From Betaproteobacteria bacterium (lineage in GTDB: Bacteria; Pseudomonadota; Gammaproteobacteria; Burkholderiales; Rhodocyclaceae), in assembly GCA_016705475.1 (NCBI GenBank), contig JADIYD010000014.1, positions 626,039 through 690,038 of the forward strand: 64,000 bases of DNA. Reading direction: 5' to 3'. Made by a program: the position numbers and the translations under genes. Positions 17,135-24,866 of this stretch are shown here, in pieces (position 1 is the first letter of the stretch; every line of letters starts with the position of its first letter). The notes beneath the pieces were generated by a model. That model ran no database searches. It saw only the letters and a list, made by a program, of their open reading frames with translations, and was not told the origin of the DNA.

Positions 17135-17173
17135 GAAAAACGCCACCCAGTTTTCACAGGGTGGCGTTTTTGA
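17135..17173. terminator. Bidirectional terminator between ppiD and fabI
   Basis: AAAAACGCCACCC pairs with GGGTGGCGTTTTT around a 10-nt loop. The A-run on one side and T-run on the other suit termination from either strand, including fabI. Confidence 0.8.
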
Positions 17174-17180
17174 ATTTCAG

Positions 17181-17210
17181 GCCATTTTGCCAGTCGACCG
17201 CAGCATTCCT
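17181..17210 (+). repeat. Dispersed GGTYGACC element, copy 4 (core AGTCGACC)
   Basis: GCCATTTTGCCAGTCGACCG, just downstream of the bidirectional terminator. The core departs by one base and the spacer is shorter. Confidence 0.5.
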
Positions 17211-17232
17211 GCCACGGCTTGCCGATGGCTGA

Positions 17233-18030
17233 TCAGGCGGGAAGCGGGTCGGCGTTGCCCAAGGCGACGGTGTTCATGCCGCCATCGACGTACATGATTT
17301 CACCGGTAATGCCGCTGGCCAGGTCGGACAGCATGAAGGCGGCAGCGTTGCCGACTTCGTCAATGGTCACGTTGCGGCGCAGCGGGGCATTGTGCGAGTT
17401 GTAGGCGAGCAGCTTGCCGAAGTTGCCGATGCCGGAAGCCGCCAGGGTCTTGATCGGACCGGCCGAGATGGCGTTGGCACGGATGCCTTCAGGGCCGAGG
17501 CAGAAAGCCAGGTAGCGGGTGGCCGCTTCGAGGCTGGCCTTGGCCAGGCCCATGGTGTTGTAGTTCGGCATGGTGCGCTCGGCACCGAGGTAGGAGAGGG
17601 CAAGGGCTGCACTCTTGCGACCCTGCATCATCGGACGGGCAGCCTTGACCAGCGCCGGGTAGCTGTACGACGAAATTTCGTGGGCGATGCGGAAGGCATC
17701 ACGGGTGATGCCGTTCAGGAAGTCACCTTCGATGGCTTCGGTCGGGGCGTAGGCGATGGAATGAACCAGGCCATCCAGGCCATCCCAGTGCTTGGCCAGT
17801 TCGACAAACAAGTTGTCGATCTGTTCGTCGCTGGCGACATCGACCTGCACAGTGATGTCACTGCCGAATTCAGTGGCAAATTTCTTGATGCGGTCTTCGA
17901 AACGCTCGGTCTGGTAGGTGAAGGCCAGTTGTGCGCCTTCACGGTGGCAGGCCTTGGCGATGCCATAGGCGATGGAGTGCTTGGACAGCAGTCCGGTGAT
18001 CAGAATCTTTTTGTCGGCAAGAAAGCCCAT
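17233..18030 (-). CDS. fabI: Enoyl-[acyl-carrier-protein] reductase (NADH)
   Basis: A 265-residue SDR enzyme reducing trans-2-enoyl-ACP in the last step of fatty-acid elongation. Features are the divergent Gly-rich NAD site of FabI (GLLSKHSIAYGIA), VHSIAYAP, and the FabI catalytic pattern SYLGAERTMPNYNTMGLAK, with Tyr and Lys of the Tyr-X6-Lys type. The length is typical. RBS GGGAGAAC precedes the ATG. It stands alone. Confidence 0.96.
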   Translation of the reverse strand: MGFLADKKILITGLLSKHSIAYGIAKACHREGAQLAFTYQTERFEDRIKKFATEFGSDITVQVDVASDEQIDNLFVELAKHWDGLDGLVHSIAYAPTEAIEGDFLNGITRDAFRIAHEISSYSYPALVKAARPMMQGRKSAALALSYLGAERTMPNYNTMGLAKASLEAATRYLAFCLGPEGIRANAISAGPIKTLAASGIGNFGKLLAYNSHNAPLRRNVTIDEVGNAAAFMLSDLASGITGEIMYVDGGMNTVALGNADPLPA

Positions 18031-18118
18031 GTGTTGTTCTCCCTAGGGGTTTAGCCGCAAGATTATAAACCGGGAAACAGTGATTCGCGGCATGCGAGCG
18101 CCGTTTCCCGGTTGCACG

Positions 18119-19765
18119 TTACATATTCGGGTAAGTCGGGCCTTCGCCGCCTTGCGGTACCACCCAGTTGATGTTTTGGGTCGGATCCTTGATGTCGCAA
18201 GTCTTGCAATGCACGCAGTTCTGCGCATTGATCTGCAGGCGCGGATTGGCGCCGCTCTCGTCGCGCAGGATTTCATAGACGCCGGCCGGGCAGAAACGTT
18301 GTTCCGGCGCATCGTATTGCGCCAGATTGACGGCGATCGGTACGCCGGCATCCTTCAGCTGCAGGTGGCAGGGCTGGTCTTCCTCGTGGTTGGTGCTGGA
18401 GAGGAAGACAGATGACAGGCGATCGAAGGTGATGACGCCGTCCGGTTTCGGATAAACAATCGGCTCGCACTCGGCGGCCGGCTTGAGCTTGGCATGATCC
18501 GGTTTGGTGTTGTGCAGCGTCCACGGCGCCTTGCCGCGCAGCACGACCTGATCGATGCCGAACATGATGGACCCCAGTTTCAGGCCCTTGTTCATCCACG
18601 GTTTGAAGTTACGTGATTTATGAAGTTCATCGTACAACCAGCTGTTTTTAAACAACTCTGTGTAGGCGACAAGTTCGTCTCGCTGGCGCTCGCCGGCCAG
18701 TGCTTCGAAGCACGCTTCGGCAGCCAGTGATCCAGTCTTGATGGCGCAGTGCGAGCCCTTGATGCGCGCCGCATTGAGAAAGCCGGCATCGTCGCCGATC
18801 AGTACGCCGCCGGGGAAAGTCAATTTTGGCAGCGACTGCAGGCCACCGGCTGTCAGGGCGCGGGCACCGTACGCAATGCGCTTGCCGCCTTCGAGGAATT
18901 TGCGGATTTCCGGGTGCGTCTTGAAGCGCTGAAATTCTTCGTAGGGCGACAGATGCGGGTTGCTGTAGCCGAGGCCGACGACAAAACCGACGGCGATCTG
19001 GTTGTTTTCCAGATGATAGAGGAAGCCGCCGCCATAGGTGTCGGGTTTCATGGGCCAGCCGCCACTGTGAATGACGAGGCCTTGCTGGTGCTTGTCCGGC
19101 TCGATTTCCCAGAGTTCCTTGAGGCCGATGCCGTAGGTTTGTGGATCGACGCCATCGCGCAGATTGAATCTGGCTTCGAGCTGTTTGCCGAGGTGGCCGC
19201 GGCAACCTTCGGCGAAGAAGGTGTATTTGCCGTGCAGTTCCATGCCCGGCTGGTAGTTGGGGCCTTCCGAACCGTCGTGCAGGCGGCCCATGTCGCCGGT
19301 GGCCACGCCCTTGACGGCGCCATTCTCGTCGAACAGCACTTCCGACCCGGCAAAGCCCGGGTAAATCTCGACGCCCAGCGCCTCGGCCTGCTCGCCAAGC
19401 CAGCGGCAGAGGTTGCCGAGCGAGATGACGTAGTTGCCCTCATTGTGAAAGCAGTCAGGCAACAGGCTGTTCGGCACCTTGGTGGCGCCGGTTTCGGAAA
19501 GGATGAAGAAACGGTCTTCGGAGACGGGCGCATTGAGCGGCGCGCCGTCAGCCTGCCAGTTGGGCATCAATTCGTTGAGGGCACGCGGGTCCATGACCGC
19601 GCCGGAAAGAATGTGGGCACCGATTTCGGCACCTTTTTCGATCAGGCAGACGCCCAGATCGCTTCCTTTTTCCGTTGCCAGTTGTTTCAGGCGGATTGCT
19701 GCCGCCAAGCCAGCCGGGCCGCCACCCACGATGACGACGTCGAATTCCATGGATTCGCGTTCCAT
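18119..19765 (-). CDS. Electron-transfer flavoprotein:ubiquinone oxidoreductase
   Basis: A 548-residue membrane-associated flavoprotein passing electrons from ETF (acyl-CoA and amine dehydrogenases) to quinone. An N-terminal FAD site (VVIVGGGPAGLAAAIRLKQ), the quinone/substrate domain and a C-terminal 4Fe-4S ferredoxin-like domain (RFCPAGVYEI...QNCVHCKTCDIKDPTQNINW) are all visible. The start at 19765 has AGGAGACAAC upstream. It is divergent from a thioesterase gene, which fits a fatty-acid oxidation setting. Confidence 0.95.
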   Translation of the reverse strand: MERESMEFDVVIVGGGPAGLAAAIRLKQLATEKGSDLGVCLIEKGAEIGAHILSGAVMDPRALNELMPNWQADGAPLNAPVSEDRFFILSETGATKVPNSLLPDCFHNEGNYVISLGNLCRWLGEQAEALGVEIYPGFAGSEVLFDENGAVKGVATGDMGRLHDGSEGPNYQPGMELHGKYTFFAEGCRGHLGKQLEARFNLRDGVDPQTYGIGLKELWEIEPDKHQQGLVIHSGGWPMKPDTYGGGFLYHLENNQIAVGFVVGLGYSNPHLSPYEEFQRFKTHPEIRKFLEGGKRIAYGARALTAGGLQSLPKLTFPGGVLIGDDAGFLNAARIKGSHCAIKTGSLAAEACFEALAGERQRDELVAYTELFKNSWLYDELHKSRNFKPWMNKGLKLGSIMFGIDQVVLRGKAPWTLHNTKPDHAKLKPAAECEPIVYPKPDGVITFDRLSSVFLSSTNHEEDQPCHLQLKDAGVPIAVNLAQYDAPEQRFCPAGVYEILRDESGANPRLQINAQNCVHCKTCDIKDPTQNINWVVPQGGEGPTYPNM

Positions 19766-19852
19766 GTTGTCTCCTGATTTTATTGTTAGCTTGATTTCAA
19801 TACGGTACAGTATGGAAATACTTTGATCAACACCACTCTAGTGGTCAGGTTT

Positions 19853-20263
19853 ATGGAACACAAGAAAAAGCTGATACACGTCACGAAGATGCCCATCCGC
19901 TGGGGTGACATGGACGCCTACGGGCATGTGAATAATACGGTGTATTTTCGCTACATGGAGCAGGCGCGGGTCGAATGGATCGAGGACATGCAGGTGCCGG
20001 TACGTCCCGGTGGTGCCGGGCCGGTCATCATCAACGCAAGCTGCACCTTCCAGATCCCGATGAATTATCCGGGAATGGTCGAGGTGCGCACCTTTGTCGG
20101 TGCCATCGGCCGCTCCAGTTGCCAGACCTACGTTGAAATGCGCATCGAAGGCGATGATCGCGTTTATGCCGAGGGGGCTGCCAAGGTTGTCTGGATGGAT
20201 ACGACGACCGGAAAATCGGTGCCGCTGCCCGATCACGTGCGGGCATTGCTCGAAGCAGAGTAA
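19853..20263 (+). CDS. Acyl-CoA thioesterase, YbgC/4HBT hotdog family
   Basis: A 136-residue hotdog-fold protein. I take the ATG at 19853 (MEHKKKLIHV); a TTG start 30 nt upstream is possible. The 4-hydroxybenzoyl-CoA thioesterase pattern RWGDMDAYGHVNNTVYFRYMEQAR carries the catalytic Asp. It likely hydrolyses acyl-CoA; chain-length preference is unknown. It shares its upstream region with the ETF-QO gene and lies 35 bp ahead of dgt. Confidence 0.85.
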   Translation: MEHKKKLIHVTKMPIRWGDMDAYGHVNNTVYFRYMEQARVEWIEDMQVPVRPGGAGPVIINASCTFQIPMNYPGMVEVRTFVGAIGRSSCQTYVEMRIEGDDRVYAEGAAKVVWMDTTTGKSVPLPDHVRALLEAE

Positions 20264-20298
20264 ACTCGCAGCCCATCGCATCGTCGAAATTGAAGAGC

Positions 20299-21645
20299 AT
20301 GGGCAAACGAAAAGTCTGGGAAAAACTGCTGTCGAGCGAACGCCTGGGGGCCGGCAAGGCGCCCGGCACGGCAGAGCGCACTGCCTTCCAGCAGGATTAC
20401 GACCGCATCGTCTTTACCTCGGCCTTCCGGCGCATGAAGGACAAGACACAGGTTTTTCCGCTCTCCAAGAGTGATTACGTTCGTACCCGCCTGACGCACA
20501 GTCTTGAAGTCAGTTGCGTCGGCCGCTCGCTGGGCGCCGTGGTCGGCCGCGAGATCATTGCCCGGCACGGCCTGCAACACGTTGAATCCGGCGATTTTGG
20601 CGCCATCGTAGCGGCGGCCTGCCTGGCTCACGACATCGGCAATCCGCCTTTCGGCCACGCTGGCGAAGATGCCATCCGTGAGTGGTTCCGCCATTCCGGC
20701 CTGCTGGATCGCCACGATTTCACACCGGCCCAGAAAGCCGATTTCGAACGCTACGAGGGCAATGCGCAGGGTTTTCGCATCGTCAGCCGCCTGCAAAGCC
20801 CGGCCAATCCGGGCGGCCTGCAACTGAGCAGCGCCGTGCTGGCGACTTTCACCAAATACCCGCGCCCATCGCATCTTGACGAAGAGCTGGATGGCAAGAG
20901 CGGCAAGAAATTCGGCTTTTTCCAGCAGGACATCGATAATTTCCGGCGCGTTGCACGGTCGACCGGATTAATCGAGCGAATTCCCAATACCGCCTGGCGC
21001 CGTCATCCGCTGGCTTTTCTCGTTGAAGTCGCCGACGACACCTGTTACCTCATCGTCGATCTCGAGGATGCCGCCCGGCTCGGCTTCGTGCCCTACAAGG
21101 ACGCCGAATGCCTGCTCGCCGATCTGGCTGGCAACACCATCAACGGTGCCCGGCTGCACCATCTGCACGACCCGAAGGAGCGCCTCGAATATCTGCGCGC
21201 CAAGGCCATCGGCTGCCTGCTCGAAAGCGCGGCGGCAGTCTTTCTGGAAAACGAGGACGCCATCCTGAGCGGCACCTTCGACGACGAACTGCTCGAAAGC
21301 TCACTCATCGCACACCCGCTTCAGGCTATTCTCAAGCTGGCCAAGGAAACGATCTACACCGCCCGCCCGGCGCTGGAGATCGAAACGGCCGGTTTCGAGG
21401 TGCTTGGCGCCTTGCTCGGGCTATTCACCAATGCGGTCGAGGCGGGGGCAGGGCATGCCCGCCTCACGACCCGCGAACGCATGTTGCTCAAGCTGCTGCC
21501 GACGCAGTTCCTCGGCCATGGCGGCGAGCCGGATGCCGACCCCTACGTTCGCCTGCTCCAGGTTGCCGATTTCGTCGCCGGCATGACCGACTCCTACGCG
21601 GTCGACATGTACCGCAAACTGAAGGGCTTCGACCTGCCGACCTGA
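20299..21645 (+). CDS. dgt: Deoxyguanosinetriphosphate triphosphohydrolase-like protein
   Basis: A 448-residue HD-domain phosphohydrolase cleaving dNTPs to deoxynucleoside and tripolyphosphate. Metal ligands are visible in order: His in RLTHSLEVS, His-Asp in CLAHDIGNPPFGH, and Asp in VEVADDTCYLIVDLEDA. The Dgt N-terminal RTAFQQDYDRIVFTSAFRRMKDKTQVFPL is present. I use the ATG at 20299; a TTG three codons earlier is also in frame. It probably tunes dNTP pools. Confidence 0.9.
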   Translation: MGKRKVWEKLLSSERLGAGKAPGTAERTAFQQDYDRIVFTSAFRRMKDKTQVFPLSKSDYVRTRLTHSLEVSCVGRSLGAVVGREIIARHGLQHVESGDFGAIVAAACLAHDIGNPPFGHAGEDAIREWFRHSGLLDRHDFTPAQKADFERYEGNAQGFRIVSRLQSPANPGGLQLSSAVLATFTKYPRPSHLDEELDGKSGKKFGFFQQDIDNFRRVARSTGLIERIPNTAWRRHPLAFLVEVADDTCYLIVDLEDAARLGFVPYKDAECLLADLAGNTINGARLHHLHDPKERLEYLRAKAIGCLLESAAAVFLENEDAILSGTFDDELLESSLIAHPLQAILKLAKETIYTARPALEIETAGFEVLGALLGLFTNAVEAGAGHARLTTRERMLLKLLPTQFLGHGGEPDADPYVRLLQVADFVAGMTDSYAVDMYRKLKGFDLPT

Positions 21646-21756
21646 GCACGGGCGCCAGGCAGGAAATGTCGGCCAAAGTGTGAATTAGTTACTTCGGGAA
21701 AAAGGCAGCTGGCCGTCTACTGGCACGCAGGGGAAATAACTCCCTGGAGGCGTGCG

Positions 21757-21987
21757 ATGGATGTCATTTACAGCAGCAATCATTTCTGGATACTGGCCTA
21801 CCCGGCGCAGCATAGCTTTGAACTGTTCGACAAACAGCGGCTATGCACGCTCTTTCTTGAAGGCGGGGATGCGATGCATTTCCGTCTGGCGATGGAAAAA
21901 ATTCCAGGAAAACTGCGCAACGAAGACAGTATTGACGCCCTGCTCAAAGAGTATTGCGCCTCGGCCCAGCCTATTGTCTTTCATTAG
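21757..21987 (+). CDS. DUF3567 family protein
   Basis: A 76-residue acidic protein with the betaproteobacterial DUF3567 layout (MDVIYSSNHFWILAYPAQHSFELFDKQ...LFLEGGDAMHF...IDALLKEY). A strong RBS (CTGGAGG) lies 8 nt upstream. The function is unknown. It sits alone between dgt and lexA. Confidence 0.75.
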   Translation: MDVIYSSNHFWILAYPAQHSFELFDKQRLCTLFLEGGDAMHFRLAMEKIPGKLRNEDSIDALLKEYCASAQPIVFH

Positions 21988-22043
21988 CATTCCTGCCTCT
22001 TCAGCCAGCCTCACCTGATTTTTCGCTTGCCAAAAACAATTTA

Positions 22044-22059
22044 CTGTACAAAAATACAG
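22044..22059. promoter_or_regulatory. SOS box upstream of lexA
   Basis: CTGTACAAAAATACAG, a perfect CTGT-N8-ACAG 27 bp ahead of the lexA ATG. It places lexA-imuA-imuB-dnaE2 under LexA autorepression. Confidence 0.9.
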
Positions 22060-22085
22060 TCATTGGTTTTTAGCGGAGGCCGGCC

Positions 22086-22691
22086 ATGAAACTCACGCCA
22101 CGTCAGCAGGAAATTCTCGACTTCATCAAAAGCACGCTGGAAGTGCTCGGCGCGCCGCCGACGCGCATGGAAATATCCAGCGCCTTCGGTTTTGCTTCGC
22201 CCAATGCGGCCGAAGACCACCTCAAGGCGCTCGCCAAGAAGGGCGCCATCGTTCTTGAGCCCGGCTCGGCGCGTGGCATCCGGCTTGTTGAACAACTTGG
22301 CCTGCCGCTGATCGGCAGCGTCGCTGCCGGTTCGCCCATTCTCGCAGTCGAAAACGTCCAGGGCCGTTACGCCTTCGATGCCAGCATGTTTTCGCCCAAG
22401 GCCGATTTCCTGCTCAAGGTGCGCGGAACATCGATGATCGATATCGGCATGTTCGACGGCGACCTGCTCGCCGTGCACAAGACCAACCAGGCGCGCGACG
22501 GGCAGATCGTTGTCGCCCGGATCGACGAGGAAGTCACCGTCAAGCGTCTGCAACACCGCGATGGCTTCATCGAACTGATCGCCGAAAACCCCGAGTTCCA
22601 ACCGATCATTGTCAATCCCGGAGAGGTCGAGTTTGCCATCGAAGGCATTGCCGTCGGCCTGATTCGCGGAGCCGTTTCCAAGCTGTCATGA
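22086..22691 (+). CDS. lexA: SOS repressor LexA
   Basis: A 201-residue repressor-protease. The N-terminal winged helix (LTPRQQEILDFIKS...GAPPTRMEISSAFGF) binds the SOS box. The C-terminal S24 domain has the Ala-Gly cleavage site in GSVAAGSPILA, the catalytic Ser in GTSMIDIGMFDGD and the Lys in VARIDEEVTVKRL. RecA-stimulated self-cleavage relieves repression. The stop overlaps imuA by 4 nt (ATGA), so the mutagenesis genes are coupled to it. A GGAGG-type RBS precedes the start. Confidence 0.97.
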   Translation: MKLTPRQQEILDFIKSTLEVLGAPPTRMEISSAFGFASPNAAEDHLKALAKKGAIVLEPGSARGIRLVEQLGLPLIGSVAAGSPILAVENVQGRYAFDASMFSPKADFLLKVRGTSMIDIGMFDGDLLAVHKTNQARDGQIVVARIDEEVTVKRLQHRDGFIELIAENPEFQPIIVNPGEVEFAIEGIAVGLIRGAVSKLS

Positions 22692-23419
22692 ACACCCAGC
22701 CGTTGCCGGCTGCCTTGGCGGATGTGCTGGCCCGGGGCGATGTCTGGCGCGGCGACACGCTGGCTTCGCTGCCGGAAAGCGCCATCCCGAGCGGCCATGC
22801 CGAACTCGATGCCGAATTGCCGGGTGGTGGCTGGCCACGTGGAAATTTGACCGAAATTCTCGTTGACCGTGGCAGCGTCGGTGAAATGAGCCTGCTGTTG
22901 CCGGCGCTGGCCCGTTTGTCGGCCGATGGCGGCTGGCTGGCACTCGTCGCGCCGCCGTGGTTGCCGCATGCGCCGGCCTGGGCGGCGGCAGGCGTGACGC
23001 TGGAGCGGCTGGTTGTCGTCAAGGCCGGCAAGAGCGTCGGCTGGAGTGTTGAACAACTGCTCGCCAGCGGTGGTTTTGCCAGTGTGCTGGCCTGGCCTGA
23101 AGCAAACATCGATGCCCGCGCCTTGCGCCGGCTGCAGGTCGCTGCCGAGGGGCGTTCGGTTTTTGCCTGTTTATGGCGGTCGACCGCAGCAGCCGGGGTG
23201 CCGTCGCCAGCGCCGCTGCGCGTCGTGTTGAATGCAGCGGCTGACGACAGCGCGTTGTCGGTACGCATCATCAAGCGGCGTGGCCGGCCGCTTTCCCGGC
23301 CGCTCGTCTTGTCCATACCTCGTCCTGTTCAATTCGCCGGGAGAAACTCGCGTGCTGTGGCTGGCCCTGCACTTTCCCTTGTTGCCGCTCGAGGCCCTGC
23401 CGCTGCGCCAGTCGCCTAG
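22688..23419 (+). CDS. imuA: Translesion synthesis accessory protein ImuA (RecA/SulA-like)
   Basis: A 243-residue protein of the ImuA/SulA-like family that works with ImuB and DnaE2 in induced mutagenesis. The RecA-like core is degenerate: IPSGHAELDAELPGGGWPRGNLTEI occupies the Walker region without a GKT/S. Position and overlaps (4 nt with lexA, 68 nt with imuB) define the cassette. A copy of the dispersed element lies inside it at 23159-23195. Confidence 0.9.
   Translation: MNTQPLPAALADVLARGDVWRGDTLASLPESAIPSGHAELDAELPGGGWPRGNLTEILVDRGSVGEMSLLLPALARLSADGGWLALVAPPWLPHAPAWAAAGVTLERLVVVKAGKSVGWSVEQLLASGGFASVLAWPEANIDARALRRLQVAAEGRSVFACLWRSTAAAGVPSPAPLRVVLNAAADDSALSVRIIKRRGRPLSRPLVLSIPRPVQFAGRNSRAVAGPALSLVAARGPAAAPVA
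23159..23195 (+). repeat. Dispersed GGTYGACC element, copy 5 (inside imuA)
   Basis: Core GGTCGACC at 23178-23185 after TTTTTGCCTGTTTATGG, followed by GCAGCAG. It encodes part of VFACLWRSTAAAG. Confidence 0.55.
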
Positions 23420-24848
23420 CGCGGTCGTCGCGCGCGGGCGGGTGCAGGTGGGCGATGCCGAGGCGGTAGCGGCGGGCGTTTGTGCCGGGCAGAAGTTGTC
23501 GACGGCGCTTGGCCTGCAGCCCGGATTGGCCGTTTTCGAACGTTGCGCGGCCCGCGAAAAGCAGGCGCTGGAGAATCTGGCCTGCTGGGCCGGGCGTTTC
23601 ACGCCGACGATCAGTCTGGTGCTGCTGGATACCTTGCTGCTCGAAATCGGCGGCTGCCTACGCCTGTTCGGTGGCGCCGAGGCGATCATTACGGCGGTGC
23701 TCGCTGGTTGCGTCGAACACTCTTACTCGACCCGCTGGGCGGTGGCGCCAACGCCGCTCGGGGCTGGTTGGCTGGCGCGGGTCGGCGCTGGCGAGACTTA
23801 TCCTGAACTGGCCAGCATGCAGTCGGCCTTGGCTGCCTTGCCGTGCGCCATCCCCGGCTGGCCGGATGAGGTGACGAATCGGCTGGAATCATTCGGCCTG
23901 CGGCAACTGGGCGATCTGCGCAAGCTGCCCGGTGCCGGCTTGCGGCGGCGCATCGGCAACGGGCCGGTTGACGATCTGCTGCGCGCTTGGGGCGATCTGC
24001 CCGATCCACAAAAGTCCTTTGTTTTTCCGGAAAGCTTCGCCATCGATATCGAGCTGCCATCGCGTGTCGAGCATGCCGAGGCGCTGGTTTTCGCTGGTCA
24101 GCGCCTGTTCGCGGCCTTGGCCGGCTGGTTGCATGGCCGGCAGTTGCTGGTCCGCCGTTGCTCCCTGCAACTGACGCACGACGACGGGCCGCCGACTGCG
24201 CTGGCCCTCAATTTCGCCGAGCCGGCGGCCGATGAAGGACGTTTTGTCCGTTTGCTGCGCGAACATCTTTCCCGACTGCACCTCACGGCGCCGGTCGAAG
24301 CCTTGCGCTTGCAGGCCGACGAGCTGGTCGACAAGCCCGGCGCCAGCGCCCATCTGTTCGAGCAAGCCACGGCCGGCGAGGGTACGCTGGCCTGTCTGGA
24401 ACGTCTGCGCGCCCGGTTGGGCGAAGGGGCGGTGCTGGCCCTCGGCGAGATGGACGATTACCGCCCCGAATGCGCGACGCGGGCGCAAGAAGTGGATTTC
24501 AATTTTGGCCGTTTTTCCCGGTCGACCCTAGGGCCAGCTGTTGTTTCTATGGTCGTGGAAGCGGAAAAAACAGGCAAGGTGGCAGCCGACAGCAATCCTT
24601 CCCGCCCGCTGTGGCTGCTGCCGATCCCGCAGGCGCTGCCCGAACGCGCTGGCAGCCCGCAATGGCATGGTCCGCTCAAGTTGCTGTCGCGGGCCGAACG
24701 GCTGGAAAGCGGCTGGTGGGACGAAGGCGAGGGCGGGGCGACCGGTGACGTGCGACGCGACTATTTCGTCGCGCGTAATCCGCTCGGCCAGTGGGCCTGG
24801 GTTTTCAGGAACGCTGACGGCTGGTTCCTGCATGGCCTGTTCGCCTGA
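23352..24848 (+). CDS. imuB: Y-family polymerase-like protein ImuB
   Basis: A product of about 498 residues. I choose GTG at 23352 (VLWLALHFPLLPLEAL), the usual ImuB N-terminus, with GGGAG upstream; the open frame extends further 5' inside imuA but without family similarity. ImuB resembles Y-family polymerases but lacks the catalytic acidic residues and acts as a clamp-binding bridge between ImuA and DnaE2. The C-terminal part (SRAERLESGWWDEGE...RDYFVARNPLGQWAWVFR) is typical. It is 18 nt ahead of dnaE2. Confidence 0.9.
   Translation: MLWLALHFPLLPLEALPLRQSPSAVVARGRVQVGDAEAVAAGVCAGQKLSTALGLQPGLAVFERCAAREKQALENLACWAGRFTPTISLVLLDTLLLEIGGCLRLFGGAEAIITAVLAGCVEHSYSTRWAVAPTPLGAGWLARVGAGETYPELASMQSALAALPCAIPGWPDEVTNRLESFGLRQLGDLRKLPGAGLRRRIGNGPVDDLLRAWGDLPDPQKSFVFPESFAIDIELPSRVEHAEALVFAGQRLFAALAGWLHGRQLLVRRCSLQLTHDDGPPTALALNFAEPAADEGRFVRLLREHLSRLHLTAPVEALRLQADELVDKPGASAHLFEQATAGEGTLACLERLRARLGEGAVLALGEMDDYRPECATRAQEVDFNFGRFSRSTLGPAVVSMVVEAEKTGKVAADSNPSRPLWLLPIPQALPERAGSPQWHGPLKLLSRAERLESGWWDEGEGGATGDVRRDYFVARNPLGQWAWVFRNADGWFLHGLFA
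24500..24533 (+). repeat. Dispersed GGTYGACC element, copy 6 (inside imuB)
   Basis: AATTTTGGCCGTTTTTCCC, then the core GGTCGACC at 24520-24527. It encodes NFGRFSRSTLG. Confidence 0.6.
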
Positions 24849-24866
24849 TCGGGCGCCGGTGAAACC